Shown here one piece after another: positions 53,697 to 61,603 of a DNA stretch of 64,000 bases; position 1 is the first letter of the stretch; each line of letters opens with the position of its first letter. The DNA is from Pseudomaricurvus alcaniphilus (GTDB taxonomy: Bacteria; Pseudomonadota; Gammaproteobacteria; Pseudomonadales; Cellvibrionaceae): the NCBI RefSeq assembly GCF_011440395.1, contig NZ_JAAOIX010000009.1:124001-188000 (forward strand), in the 5' to 3' direction. Below the pieces are notes generated by a model that searched no databases, had not been told where the DNA came from, and saw only the letters and a program-made list of their open reading frames with translations. A program made the position numbers and the translations under genes.

Positions 53697-54037
53697 ACGC
53701 TTCCCCCAAAATTTGATGTTTCGGCCCGAATTGCAAGTAACGCAAGATTCAGTCCAATGGGGGTTATGCCGCTAATACCGGGGCCTGAGTCGCAGCGGAC
53801 GGTGCCGCCAAAGACAAACTGTAAATTATACTGACAGTGCCCTGCAGCACAGGAGTGAGACCGGATCGGTCCGGGATAAAGCGACAAGGAGCCGAAAAAT
53901 AAATGATATTACGTTGCAGGGCACGCAGATTGCGGCTGGACAAGCGCCATCCCTGCCGACTATGTATGCTGCGAGATGTTGCGGTAACGACAAGCGTCAA
54001 TCTGTAGAGGAACAGACAGGGGAATAAAGAAATAAAT
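53697..54037. other. Intergenic region between the cohesin gene and tRNA-Arg
   Basis: About 340 bp with no credible gene. It holds a possible sigma-54 element at 53741-53756 for the cohesin/giant genes and an isolated TATAAT on the minus strand (53825-53830) lacking a good -35. Nothing else is recognised. Confidence 0.4.
53741..53756 (-). promoter_or_regulatory. Candidate sigma-54 promoter upstream of the cohesin/giant-protein genes
   Basis: On the minus strand TGGACTGAATCTTGCG keeps GG at -24, GC at -12 and the TTGC block at correct spacing, with three mismatches to TGGCAC. It lies about 145 bp before the chosen cohesin start. RpoN control is known for some PEP-CTERM genes. Confidence 0.35.
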
Positions 54038-54114
54038 TGGCGCGCCCGGAGAGATTCGAACTCCCGACCAACTGGTTCGAAGCCAGTTACTCTATCCAGC
54101 TGAGCTACGGGCGC
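54038..54114 (-). tRNA. tRNA-Arg (anticodon TCG)
   Basis: A full cloverleaf on the minus strand: acceptor GCGCCCG pairs with CGGGCGC, D-loop region AGCTCAGCTGGATAGAGT, anticodon arm ACTGG-CTTCGAA-CCAGT with anticodon TCG, T arm with GTTCGAATC, discriminator G, and an encoded CCA at the 3' end. It reads CGA codons. Confidence 0.95.
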
Positions 54115-54123
54115 ACGGGCGGC

Positions 54124-54151
54124 ATTATAGAGGTTTTGCCGGCGATCACAA
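54124..54151 (-). promoter_or_regulatory. Sigma-70 promoter of tRNA-Arg
   Basis: TTGTGA (minus strand, 54146-54151), 16-bp spacer, perfect TATAAT (54124-54129), placing transcription start a few bases before the tRNA 5' end. Confidence 0.7.
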
Positions 54152-54187
54152 TACAGCCGCTCACTTTTTCAACGCTCGCCCCTTTTC

Positions 54188-54256
54188 TTTAATCCAATAC
54201 GTACTGGGCCTTTAATCCAATACGTACTGGGCCTTTAATCCAACACGTACTGGGCC
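54188..54256 (-). repeat. Three tandem 23-bp repeats at the 3' end of the decarboxylase gene
   Basis: Units at 54188-54210, 54211-54233 and 54234-54256. The first two are identical; the third, which encodes the true C-terminus AQYVLD and stop codon, differs by one base. Each unit thus contains a copy of the last codons plus TAA. Slippage after the stop codon explains the array. Confidence 0.9.
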
Positions 54257-55410
54257 AGCGGCGGAAAGCCATTGAATTCCACCGAGCTGTAGCTGGTGGT
54301 GTAGGCTCCGGTGGAGAACCAGTAGAGGCGATCGCCGATCTCCAACGCCAGTGGCAGCGGGTACTTGTGGTCCTCATAGAGAATATCGGCACTGTCGCAA
54401 GTAGGGCCGGCAATGACCGTATCCTCCAATGGCCCCTGGCGCTCGGTATAAATGGGGTATTTGATCGCCTCTCCCAACGTCTCGATCAAACCGGAAAACA
54501 TACCCACATCGGTATAGACCCAGCGATGCAGGGAGGTCTGGGACTTGCGTGAAATAAGCACCACCTCGCTCACCAGGATACCGGCGTTGGCACACAGGGA
54601 GCGGCCGGGCTCGAGGATGATTTCCGGCAGGTCATCGCCGAAATCGTCGTGCAGGAAACGCTGGATCTCGCGGGCGTAGGTGTCGATATCGTGGGTGCTG
54701 GACAGATAATTACCCGGCAGGCCGCCGCCCATATTGAGCATCTTCAGGTCGATACCCATCTCTTTGTGCAGCCGGTCAAAAATGACCTTGGCCTTGCCGA
54801 TCGCCGCATCCCAGGCGCCGATATCGCGCTGCTGCGAGCCGACGTGAAAGGACAGGCCGTAAGGCTCCAGCCCCAACTCCTTGGCCAGCGCCAGCAATTC
54901 CACCGCCATCTCCACCTGGCAGCCGAACTTGCGCGACAGGGGCCAGTCGGCCGTGTGACTGCCTTCGGTCAGGATACGCACATAGACCTTGGCCCCGGGG
55001 GCATCGGCGGCGAGATTGCGCAGATCCGCCTCCGCATCGGTAGCGAAAAGGCGCACCCCCTTGGCGTAGAAATAACGTATATCCTTGCGCTTCTTGATGG
55101 TGTTGCCGTAGCTGCAGCGCTCCGGCGCCACCCCCAAAGCAAGAATCTTGTCCAGCTCGTACACCGAGGCAACATCGAAACTGGAGCCGGCATCGCGCAA
55201 CAACTGCAGGATCTCCACCCCCGGATTGGCCTTGACCGCGTAGTAAACCTTGGCCGCGGGAAAGCAGCGAGTCAAATCAGCGTAGTTCTTGCGCACGATT
55301 TGGTTATCGATAACCACAAAAGGGGTTTCCTTGCCGTCGGCAAACGCCTTGATGCGGTTGAAGGTTTCGGCCGGGTAATAGTCTTCGATACGAACACTGT
55401 AGTCTTGCAT
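54235..55410 (-). CDS. Fold-III PLP-dependent ornithine/lysine decarboxylase
   Basis: 391 residues from ATG 55410, preceded by TTGGAA; in-frame ATGs lie 15 and 30 nt further upstream. It decarboxylates ornithine and/or lysine to putrescine/cadaverine using PLP. Visible features: the PLP lysine in YYAVKANP, SFDVASVYELDK, the GSQQRD loop, LEPGRSLCANAGIL for phosphate binding, and the catalytic cysteine in GPTCDSADIL. It belongs to the eukaryote-like alanine-racemase fold group, as in Pseudomonas, not the fold-I E. coli enzymes. It is a single gene next to tRNA-Arg; its last 23 bp are triplicated. Confidence 0.94.
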   Translation of the reverse strand: MQDYSVRIEDYYPAETFNRIKAFADGKETPFVVIDNQIVRKNYADLTRCFPAAKVYYAVKANPGVEILQLLRDAGSSFDVASVYELDKILALGVAPERCSYGNTIKKRKDIRYFYAKGVRLFATDAEADLRNLAADAPGAKVYVRILTEGSHTADWPLSRKFGCQVEMAVELLALAKELGLEPYGLSFHVGSQQRDIGAWDAAIGKAKVIFDRLHKEMGIDLKMLNMGGGLPGNYLSSTHDIDTYAREIQRFLHDDFGDDLPEIILEPGRSLCANAGILVSEVVLISRKSQTSLHRWVYTDVGMFSGLIETLGEAIKYPIYTERQGPLEDTVIAGPTCDSADILYEDHKYPLPLALEIGDRLYWFSTGAYTTSYSSVEFNGFPPLAQYVLD

Positions 55411-55656
55411 AAAATTCCAATTCATTTGAAGGAGATACACTATACTGGCTGTAACGCAGAGCAGAGCTGCCGCGGCGAGAGGCCTGGAGTAACGCCCTCA
55501 GCGCGCAATTCATTGTGTTTGGCAACAACTTCCTGGTTTATTGACTCCATTGCCTCGCGGCTTAGTCACCGCGAGCAGCGGCCCTTTGCGGGCTTGAGAG
55601 TCAGCCTTCAGGGGTGGAAACCAGGCCACAAAATCCAAATTACAGAGACCACTATT

Positions 55657-55842
55657 TTGCTGAAACTGTCCCTGAAAGTAACTCTTTTTCTTGCCTTGAC
55701 CCAATTATTCGGCTGCACCGCCATTGCCGTTGTCGATGCAGTCGCCAGTACCGCAGTCGGCGTCACCAAGGTGGCGGTCAAGGGCACCGTAGCAGTGGCG
55801 GATGCAGTTATTCCGGACGGGGACGACGACGAGGAAGACTGA
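55657..55842 (+). CDS. Small lipoprotein (NF038104-like)
   Basis: 61 residues, apparently starting at TTG 55657 with a weak upstream CAGAGA. The signal LKLSLKVTLFLALTQLFGC has a lipobox cysteine. The mature part AIAVVDAVASTAVGVTKVAVKGTVAVADAVI is an alternating V/A amphipathic stretch, ending in an acidic tail DGDDDEED. Similar tiny lipoproteins with CTAVAVVD occur in other gammaproteobacteria. Function unknown. A MITE lies 36 bp downstream. Confidence 0.62.
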   Translation: MLKLSLKVTLFLALTQLFGCTAIAVVDAVASTAVGVTKVAVKGTVAVADAVIPDGDDDEED

Positions 55843-55878
55843 ACCGCAACTGACCGGCAGCCTTCACGCCAACACTAG

Positions 55879-56039
55879 GAGCCTGTCGGACTTAGGGTTG
55901 CCCTGCTGCGAAAAAGCCGAGCTTGGCCATTTTTTAACCACTTTCTCGTTAAATAGAACCACTATTCGCCTCAAAAATGGTTAAAAACTGACTCAAATCG
56001 GACTTTCTCTCGCTACGGGCACCTAAGTCCGACAGGCTC
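55879..56039. mobile_element. MITE-like element, 161 bp, with 18-bp terminal inverted repeats and CTAG duplication
   Basis: Perfect inverted repeats GAGCCTGTCGGACTTAGG (55879-55896) and its complement (56022-56039), bounded by CTAG at 55875-55878 and 56040-56043. A CTAG target duplication is typical of IS5-group elements. An inner hairpin (TTTTTAACCA with TGGTTAAAAA) is present and there is no transposase. The right CTAG contains the TAG stop codon of pspC. Its ends differ from those of the element at 25.8 kb. Confidence 0.82.
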
Positions 56040-56429
56040 CTAGAGCTTGCGAAACGCCTCATTCACCTGGTAGCGACTGGACGTCACGTAGCGCTCGATA
56101 GCCTGCAGCCGTACATCCATTTGCTCCAGCCGCTCCACCACCCGCCTGGCCCGGGTCGAGGCACGCTCGCCATAATCAAACAGGGGCGGCGAATGGGTCA
56201 CAGAAGCCACGTTTTGCGGCCGCACCGCCAGCAAAAAGTAACCGGCACAGTAGATCAACACGGCCAAACTGCCGCTGAACAAAAACAGCGTCAGCATAGC
56301 GATGCGGGCCAGCCAGATGGGCTTGTCGTAGGCCTGGGCGACACCGGCACACACCCCCAGCAACCAGCCCTTGTCGGTATCCCGGTAGAGATTGCGATCG
56401 TAACCGCGGGATCTATTGTCACTGCTCAT
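56040..56429 (-). CDS. pspC: Phage shock protein C (PspC domain)
   Basis: 129 residues from ATG 56429 with GGGAG upstream. The PspC domain (residues 8-68) shows RNLYRDTDKGWLLGVCAGVAQAYDKPIWLARI and one membrane helix (LTLFLFSGSLAVLIYCAGYFLLAV). The C-terminal part is a basic helical segment (RARRVVERLEQMDVRLQAIERYV). With PspB it senses inner-membrane stress and recruits PspA. One base after pspB; last gene of the operon. Its stop codon lies in the CTAG duplication of an adjacent MITE. Confidence 0.93.
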   Translation of the reverse strand: MSSDNRSRGYDRNLYRDTDKGWLLGVCAGVAQAYDKPIWLARIAMLTLFLFSGSLAVLIYCAGYFLLAVRPQNVASVTHSPPLFDYGERASTRARRVVERLEQMDVRLQAIERYVTSSRYQVNEAFRKL

Positions 56430-56430
56430 A

Positions 56431-56700
56431 TCAATGCTCCCTGGCGCTGGCGTTTGGCCCTGCGTCTCTGGCTGCGGTGCGCCAACCCTCGTGGTCGGCA
56501 TCGAGAATGGTTTCCAGCGTGGCCAGGCGCTTCTCCAGGCGCTCCACCGTGCGCTGACTCTCCAATAACAACTCCCGCTCCTCCTGAGACAGGCCGCGCC
56601 GATTGCGGGCCTGGGTCCAGTAGTGCAGGATCAGCCACAGCGGCGCCACCAGGGTCAGGAAAATGACCGCGGGTATAAAAAACTGCATGGCGGAGGACAT
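56431..56700 (-). CDS. pspB: Phage shock protein B
   Basis: 89 residues, slightly longer than E. coli PspB (74). An N-terminal membrane helix (FFIPAVIFLTLVAPLWLILHYW) precedes the charged coiled coil SQEERELLLESQRTVERLEKRLATLETILD. It works with PspC to relieve PspA inhibition of PspF. Its ATG overlaps the pspA stop (TAATG), so they are translationally coupled. Confidence 0.93.
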   Translation of the reverse strand: MSSAMQFFIPAVIFLTLVAPLWLILHYWTQARNRRGLSQEERELLLESQRTVERLEKRLATLETILDADHEGWRTAARDAGPNASAREH

Positions 56701-57410
56701 TATTGGCGCCCTCCGCGATCACTGCCGGCCGCTCCGGCAGGGGCAGATTCGGCAGCCGCCATGGAGGCCTTCAACTCGGCCAGGGCAGCGTTGATCTTGT
56801 CGTCTTTTTCCAGCTCCGCGAATTCATCACTGAGACTGCGGCTGCCCCCCAGATCCTCGGCTTCGACCCGCGCCTCCAGGTTATCGACCCGACGCTCATA
56901 GCTTTCGAATTTATTGAAGGCGTCCTCCAGCTTGCTGCGGTTGCCGGAGCGGCGCAGATCCATCCGCGAACGCACCGTTTGCTCCCGCGCAATCAGCGAT
57001 TTCTGCTTGGCTTTGGCGTCGTCCAGTTTTTGTTGCAACTGCTGGATATCCCCATCGAGCGCCTGTAACTGGTCATTGATGGCGCTCACCTCAGCCACGG
57101 CCATATCCCGGTTTTCCTGCACGGTTGCCTTTTCCAGCAGTGCCGCCCGGGCCAGGTCTTCCCGCCCTTTGCTCAACGCCAGGCGGGCTTTTCCCTCCCA
57201 CTTTTCGATTTCCCGCTCCAGGAACTGACTGCGCCGCTCCAACTCCTTGCGATCGGCGATAATCCGGGCCGACGCGGTACGCACTTCAATCAGTGTCTCC
57301 TCCATCTCCTGGATCATCATGCGGATCATCTTGGCCGGATCCTCGGCCTTGTCGAGCAGTGCATTGAGGTTGGCATTAACAATGTCACCAAACCGCGAAA
57401 AAATACCCAT
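56700..57410 (-). CDS. pspA: Phage shock protein A
   Basis: 236 residues from ATG 57410 (MGIFSRFGDIVNANLNALLDKAEDP, the canonical start). The rest is a continuous PspA/IM30 coiled coil (residues about 25-215). PspA binds PspF to keep the regulon silent and polymerises on damaged inner membrane. The C-terminus has a short Ala/Gly tail. It is the first gene of pspABC, behind a sigma-54 promoter and divergent from pspF. Confidence 0.95.
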   Translation of the reverse strand: MGIFSRFGDIVNANLNALLDKAEDPAKMIRMMIQEMEETLIEVRTASARIIADRKELERRSQFLEREIEKWEGKARLALSKGREDLARAALLEKATVQENRDMAVAEVSAINDQLQALDGDIQQLQQKLDDAKAKQKSLIAREQTVRSRMDLRRSGNRSKLEDAFNKFESYERRVDNLEARVEAEDLGGSRSLSDEFAELEKDDKINAALAELKASMAAAESAPAGAAGSDRGGRQ

Positions 57411-57450
57411 GAGCCATCTCCTGATTAATTGCTGTAAACACGGTCTGTAT

Positions 57451-57466
57451 AGCGAGAGCTGTGCCA
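57451..57466 (-). promoter_or_regulatory. Sigma-54 promoter of pspABC
   Basis: Minus strand TGGCACAGCTCTCGCT: the -24 TGGCAC and -12 GC are exact with correct spacing. It is about 41 bp before the pspA start codon. Activation by PspF from upstream is expected. Confidence 0.8.
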
Positions 57467-57550
57467 AAAACTACAAGCCTTTGTTTTATATGGGGATTTG
57501 CACAATCAAGTGCATTATCCCCGCGCTCCCACGCAGAAATAATGGCTTTT

Positions 57551-57569
57551 TTAACCAATTACTGGTTAA
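57551..57569. promoter_or_regulatory. Palindrome TTAACCA-N5-TGGTTAA in the pspA-pspF intergenic region
   Basis: A perfect 7-bp-arm dyad 85 bp upstream of the -24 element, where PspF enhancer sites would lie. It is 47 bp before the pspF start, so it may also mediate pspF autocontrol. Confidence 0.45.
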
Positions 57570-57616
57570 ATAATTCAACAAATAGGTTTATTTAGCCACT
57601 CGGTAACTTATAGCCA

Positions 57617-58717
57617 ATGCCTGTGATTGAACAGCGCCAAAACCTGATCGGCAGCTCCGAAACCTTGCATCGCACCCTCGACCAGGTCTCCCAGCTCGCC
57701 CCCCTGAACCGGCCGGCGCTGATCATCGGCGAGCGCGGCACCGGCAAGGAAATGATCGCCGAGCGGCTGCACTTTCTGTCGCGCCGCTGGGACCAGCCCT
57801 ACCTGCAGGTAAACTGCGCCGCCCTCAACGAAAACCTGCTGGACTCGGAACTGTTCGGGCACGAAGCGGGGGCCTTTACCGGCGCCAGCCGCAGCCGCGC
57901 CGGCCTGTTCGAGCGCGGCGACGGCGGCACCCTGTTTCTCGACGAGCTTGCGGCCGCCTCCCAGGCGGTGCAGGAGAAGTTGCTGCGGGTCATTGAATAC
58001 GGTCACTTCCAGCGGCTCGGCGGCAACACCACCCATCAGGTGGACGTGCGGGTGGTGGCGGCCACCAACGCCGATTTACCAGAGCTGGTGACCCAGGGCC
58101 AGTTTCGCGGCGACCTGCTCGATCGGCTGGCGTTTGATGTGGTCTTGCTGCCCCCCCTGCGCCAGCGCGAAGACGACATTCTCGAGTTGGCCGACCACTT
58201 CGGCCTGCGCATGTGCCAGGAGCTGGGCTACGAAATGTTTCCCGGTTTCAGCGCCAGTGCCCGCCAGCGACTGCGCGCCTACCACTGGCCCGGCAACGTG
58301 CGCGAACTGAAAAATGTGGTGGAGCGCAGCGTCTATCGCAACCCCAATCCCAGCCAGCCGGTGGCAAACATTGTGCTCGACCCTTTTGTCGCGCCCTGGC
58401 AACAACCTGCAGATGCAGCCGCCAAGCCCGGTCCAGCCATCGCCACGCCCAGCCTGCCTATCGAGACGTCAAATCTACCTGCCGAGACGTCCAGCCGCGG
58501 CGCCGCGCCGCCCAAAGACGACCCGTCCAGCCCGTCTGCCGCCATCGACCTGCGCGACCAGCTGCGCGACCTGGAGCAGCAGTTGATTCGCCAGGCCTTG
58601 CAGCGTCACGGCTATCAACAAAAGCGCGCCGCTACCGCCCTCGGCCTGAGCTACCACCAGTTGCGCGCCGCCCTGCGCAAATACCCGCAATTGCTCAGGG
58701 GCGAACCGGCACAGTAG
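57617..58717 (+). CDS. pspF: Phage shock operon transcriptional activator PspF
   Basis: A 366-residue sigma-54 enhancer-binding protein without an N-terminal receiver domain, as in PspF. The AAA+ domain (5-240) has Walker A GERGTGKE, the sigma-54-contacting GAFTGA loop, Walker B GGTLFLDEL and the R-finger region. A Pro/Ala-rich linker (about 265-310) precedes the Fis-type HTH (LIRQALQRHGYQQKRAATALGLSYHQLRAAL). Divergent from pspABC, it activates that operon. Confidence 0.95.
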   Translation: MPVIEQRQNLIGSSETLHRTLDQVSQLAPLNRPALIIGERGTGKEMIAERLHFLSRRWDQPYLQVNCAALNENLLDSELFGHEAGAFTGASRSRAGLFERGDGGTLFLDELAAASQAVQEKLLRVIEYGHFQRLGGNTTHQVDVRVVAATNADLPELVTQGQFRGDLLDRLAFDVVLLPPLRQREDDILELADHFGLRMCQELGYEMFPGFSASARQRLRAYHWPGNVRELKNVVERSVYRNPNPSQPVANIVLDPFVAPWQQPADAAAKPGPAIATPSLPIETSNLPAETSSRGAAPPKDDPSSPSAAIDLRDQLRDLEQQLIRQALQRHGYQQKRAATALGLSYHQLRAALRKYPQLLRGEPAQ

Positions 58718-58770
58718 CCAGCGCTAAAATTCGCGCAATCCCGATTTGCAGTCTACATTAGAGGTTACTG

Positions 58771-60963
58771 ATGCGGCCTGCCGAACCTGTGAATCCACTG
58801 GCGGGGCAGACCCGGTTTAAAGCAGTCGACCCGGCTCTGCCGGCAAGGCATCTGCGAACCCTGAACAGGCCACCCTGGGCATTCCACCAGCCACTGACGA
58901 TGACGACCATGACACGCCCCGCCACGGACCATCCCACTGACCCGAACGCGACCACAGCCGCCTCGCCGAGGATGGCTGCCGCGTTGCTGACGGGCCTGCT
59001 GCTCACCTCGGTATGCAACCCCATAAGCGCGGCCGCAGCGGCGGCGGATGATGACCCCGAGCAGCCCGTGCCCGCCTTTACCGACATGTCACTGAAACAA
59101 CTGCTGGACCTGGATGTTTTTACCTCCGCATCGCTGCTACCCACCCAGGCCAGTAGCGCACCGGGCACCGTCTACAGCTTCCGCCGGGCCGAGTTTTCCC
59201 GCTTCGGCGTGCGCCGGCTGGACGGATTGCTGCAGTTTGTACCGGGCTTGCAACTCAACCAGGACCGCAAACGCCACCAGGCGGTCTGGGCGCGCGGCAT
59301 GCTGCAGCGCCACAACAACAAACTGGTGCTGATGGTGGATGGCGTACGGGTACGGCATCTATATTACGAACACTTTTCCCTGGGCGATAACTTGCCGCTG
59401 GAAAAAGTCGAGAAGGTAGAAATTATTCTCGGACCCGCCTCCAGCCTCTACGGTGCCAATGCCTTCGCCGGCATCATTTCAGTGACCACCAGGGATTTCG
59501 CCAGCCAGCCCCGCTTTGAGGCGAGCCTGGAGGTGGCCGCCAATCAGCGGGGCAAAGCCTCGCTCACCTACAACAGCCCGGGCTTGCAGGCTTTCGCCAG
59601 CCACCTGGCCCAGAACGCGCCATTTCGCGAACAGCGCAAAAGCTTTATCGGTGGTGAGGTAGTGCAGCCGCTGGAGGAGGAGTACCAGACCCTGCTCCTC
59701 AAGGCCAGGCCCATTGCCGACCTGACCCTGGCGCTGGATTACAGCCGTAACGACACGCCCTATCTGTTTATTCCCGCCAGCCAGGATGCCTTTATTGAAG
59801 AGCGCGCCCTGAGCCTGAGCGCAACCTACCAGTACGGCGACCTGGAACGGGGCAAAATCGACGCCAACATCTTCTACCAGAACGACCGGGGTCATGAGTA
59901 CGAACTGGAGCAGGAAAGCGGGGCGCTGGGTTACAGCGAGCGACACGACAGCGTGATGGCCGGCGGCACCATCACCGGCCTGAAGCGACTGGACAACCAT
60001 GTCGTCGCTCTGGGCCTGTCCTGGCAGCACGAAGAAGTGCGCAATATGCGTTTCGAGCGCCGCTTTCGCTTTGACCTGGGCTTCCTCGACACCCCGGACC
60101 AGGGCTCGCTGGTGTCCAACCCCGACCTCAAGAACGACAACCTCGCCGTCTATATCCAGGATGTATGGGACATCACCCCCGCGCTGGCACTCACGATTGG
60201 CGCCCGCCACGATCGCTTCGAGCAGTTTGACGACTACCTGAACTACCGCGGCGCCATGGTCTACACCCCCAATGACCGACAAACCTGGAAGCTGCTCTAC
60301 GGCACTGCGATTCGCACGCCCGGCCTGCGCGAATACCTCAAGGTGCTGGAAGGCACCAGCTTCCAGCCGCCGGTCCCTGACGCCGAACACATCGAGTCAG
60401 TGGAACTGGGCTACTTGCATCAGTGGGAGCAGGCCAATATCAGCGTCAACCTGTTTCACAACCGCGTGGTGGATTTTATCCACGAAACACCGACCCCCGA
60501 CGGCGCCGACGAGTATTTCACCAACAGCGCAACCGACCTGCACCTGATCGGCGCAGAATCCCTGCTTCACATCCGGCCCACTGAGCGCCTCGACCTGCGT
60601 CTGGGGCTGGCCCTGCTCGACGCAGACGGCGACGAACTGGACGGCTCCATGTTCCTCGCCTCAAACTCCGGCAGTTTCAATATTGACTACAACTATGGCG
60701 GCCAGCACCATATTGGCCTGGCACTGATCTACAACAGCCCGCGCGACGATGAAAATGGCTTTGCCGACGACGCCGAGTCCTTTACCCTCGCCCACCTGTT
60801 TGGGTCCGGCCCCATCACCTCGGAGCTGTCCTACTCATTCGGCATTAACAACCTTTTCAATCGCCGCATCTACGACCCGGCCGCCGACTTCGGCAACCGT
60901 CACAACAGCGAGAAGAGCGAACGCGAGATCTGGTTGCGCCTGCAATGGACCCCGGGAAACTGA
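58771..60963 (+). CDS. TonB-dependent receptor (outer-membrane)
   Basis: 730 residues as drawn. The plug domain (about 110-240) includes DGLLQFVPGLQLNQD and VEIILGPASSLYGANAFAGIISV, and the beta-barrel ends with an aromatic-type terminus (EIWLRLQWTPGN). GAGG precedes ATG 58771, but the hydrophobic signal MAAALLTGLLLTSVC only begins at residue 68, so a later start (58900 or 58909) is possible. Ligand unknown. It is followed by yfiR-like and GGDEF-EAL genes, a grouping suggesting that the receptor reports on, or is controlled by, c-di-GMP signalling. Confidence 0.9.
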   Translation: MRPAEPVNPLAGQTRFKAVDPALPARHLRTLNRPPWAFHQPLTMTTMTRPATDHPTDPNATTAASPRMAAALLTGLLLTSVCNPISAAAAAADDDPEQPVPAFTDMSLKQLLDLDVFTSASLLPTQASSAPGTVYSFRRAEFSRFGVRRLDGLLQFVPGLQLNQDRKRHQAVWARGMLQRHNNKLVLMVDGVRVRHLYYEHFSLGDNLPLEKVEKVEIILGPASSLYGANAFAGIISVTTRDFASQPRFEASLEVAANQRGKASLTYNSPGLQAFASHLAQNAPFREQRKSFIGGEVVQPLEEEYQTLLLKARPIADLTLALDYSRNDTPYLFIPASQDAFIEERALSLSATYQYGDLERGKIDANIFYQNDRGHEYELEQESGALGYSERHDSVMAGGTITGLKRLDNHVVALGLSWQHEEVRNMRFERRFRFDLGFLDTPDQGSLVSNPDLKNDNLAVYIQDVWDITPALALTIGARHDRFEQFDDYLNYRGAMVYTPNDRQTWKLLYGTAIRTPGLREYLKVLEGTSFQPPVPDAEHIESVELGYLHQWEQANISVNLFHNRVVDFIHETPTPDGADEYFTNSATDLHLIGAESLLHIRPTERLDLRLGLALLDADGDELDGSMFLASNSGSFNIDYNYGGQHHIGLALIYNSPRDDENGFADDAESFTLAHLFGSGPITSELSYSFGINNLFNRRIYDPAADFGNRHNSEKSEREIWLRLQWTPGN

Positions 60964-61039
60964 TGCCATCTGCCCCGTCATCAATAGCGCAATGCCTGCC
61001 GGTTGCAACCAGTGCAAACCGCGGCCAGGAGCAAGCCCC

Positions 61040-61600
61040 ATGAACTTGCGTTCGCTTGTGCCAGCGTTGGTGCTGCTGTTCGCCTCCTGCCTGGGGGCGC
61101 CCGCGCTGGCGGACCAGGTGTCCGACCGCGCCAACCGGGTCAAGGCTGCGTTTATTCTCAATATTGCGAAGTTTGTCAGCTGGCCTGCAACCGCCCTGCA
61201 GCAGCCCGACAACCTGACCCTGTGCACCTATAGATTCAACAGCCTCGGGACTGCCCTCAATACTATTACCGCAGAGCAAATCTCCGGCCGTCACCTGCTC
61301 AGCCTGAACATCAAACACCTCGACCAAAGCGGTAACTGCCATATTCTGCTGGTCCCCACCAGTGAGCTGGAAGCGTTCAAGCGGCAAGCCGAGCCGGGTT
61401 TTGCGCAGCCGCTGCTGACCATCGCTGATATGACCGACGGACAGCCCAGCGGCCAGCCACAGACCGGCGTGCTGGTGGCGCTGGTGCGCAAGGGCAAGGG
61501 CATTGGCTTTGAAATCAACCTCAAGCAAGCGACCAAAGTCGGCCTCAGGATGCGCTCCGAACTGCTCAAGCTGGCCCACATTGTCGAGGCAGACTCCTGA
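61040..61600 (+). CDS. YfiR-family periplasmic protein
   Basis: 186 residues from ATG 61040 with AGGAG upstream. The signal peptide LVPALVLLFASCLGAPALA is followed by the YfiR fold: VKAAFILNIAKFVSWPA, LTLCTYRFNSLG, a central CHILLV, then GFEINLKQATKVGLRMRSELLKLA. In Pseudomonas, YfiR represses the diguanylate cyclase YfiN in the periplasm. Here the GGDEF-EAL gene starts 3 bp after its stop, so the same regulatory pairing is likely. Confidence 0.92.
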   Translation: MNLRSLVPALVLLFASCLGAPALADQVSDRANRVKAAFILNIAKFVSWPATALQQPDNLTLCTYRFNSLGTALNTITAEQISGRHLLSLNIKHLDQSGNCHILLVPTSELEAFKRQAEPGFAQPLLTIADMTDGQPSGQPQTGVLVALVRKGKGIGFEINLKQATKVGLRMRSELLKLAHIVEADS

Positions 61601-61603
61601 AGC

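Noticed and set aside
53825-53830. TATAAT on the minus strand as promoter of the cohesin gene
   Set aside because: No acceptable -35 hexamer at 16-18 bp, so I do not call it a sigma-70 promoter.
54188-54256. Tandem repeats as a CRISPR or attachment site next to tRNA-Arg
   Set aside because: Units are contiguous without spacers and duplicate the decarboxylase C-terminus. No integrase gene or tRNA-end duplication is seen, so an att site is not supported.
54649-55656. Long plus-strand frame opposite the decarboxylase gene
   Set aside because: Shadow of the decarboxylase. Only its last 61 codons (from 55657) look real, as a small lipoprotein.
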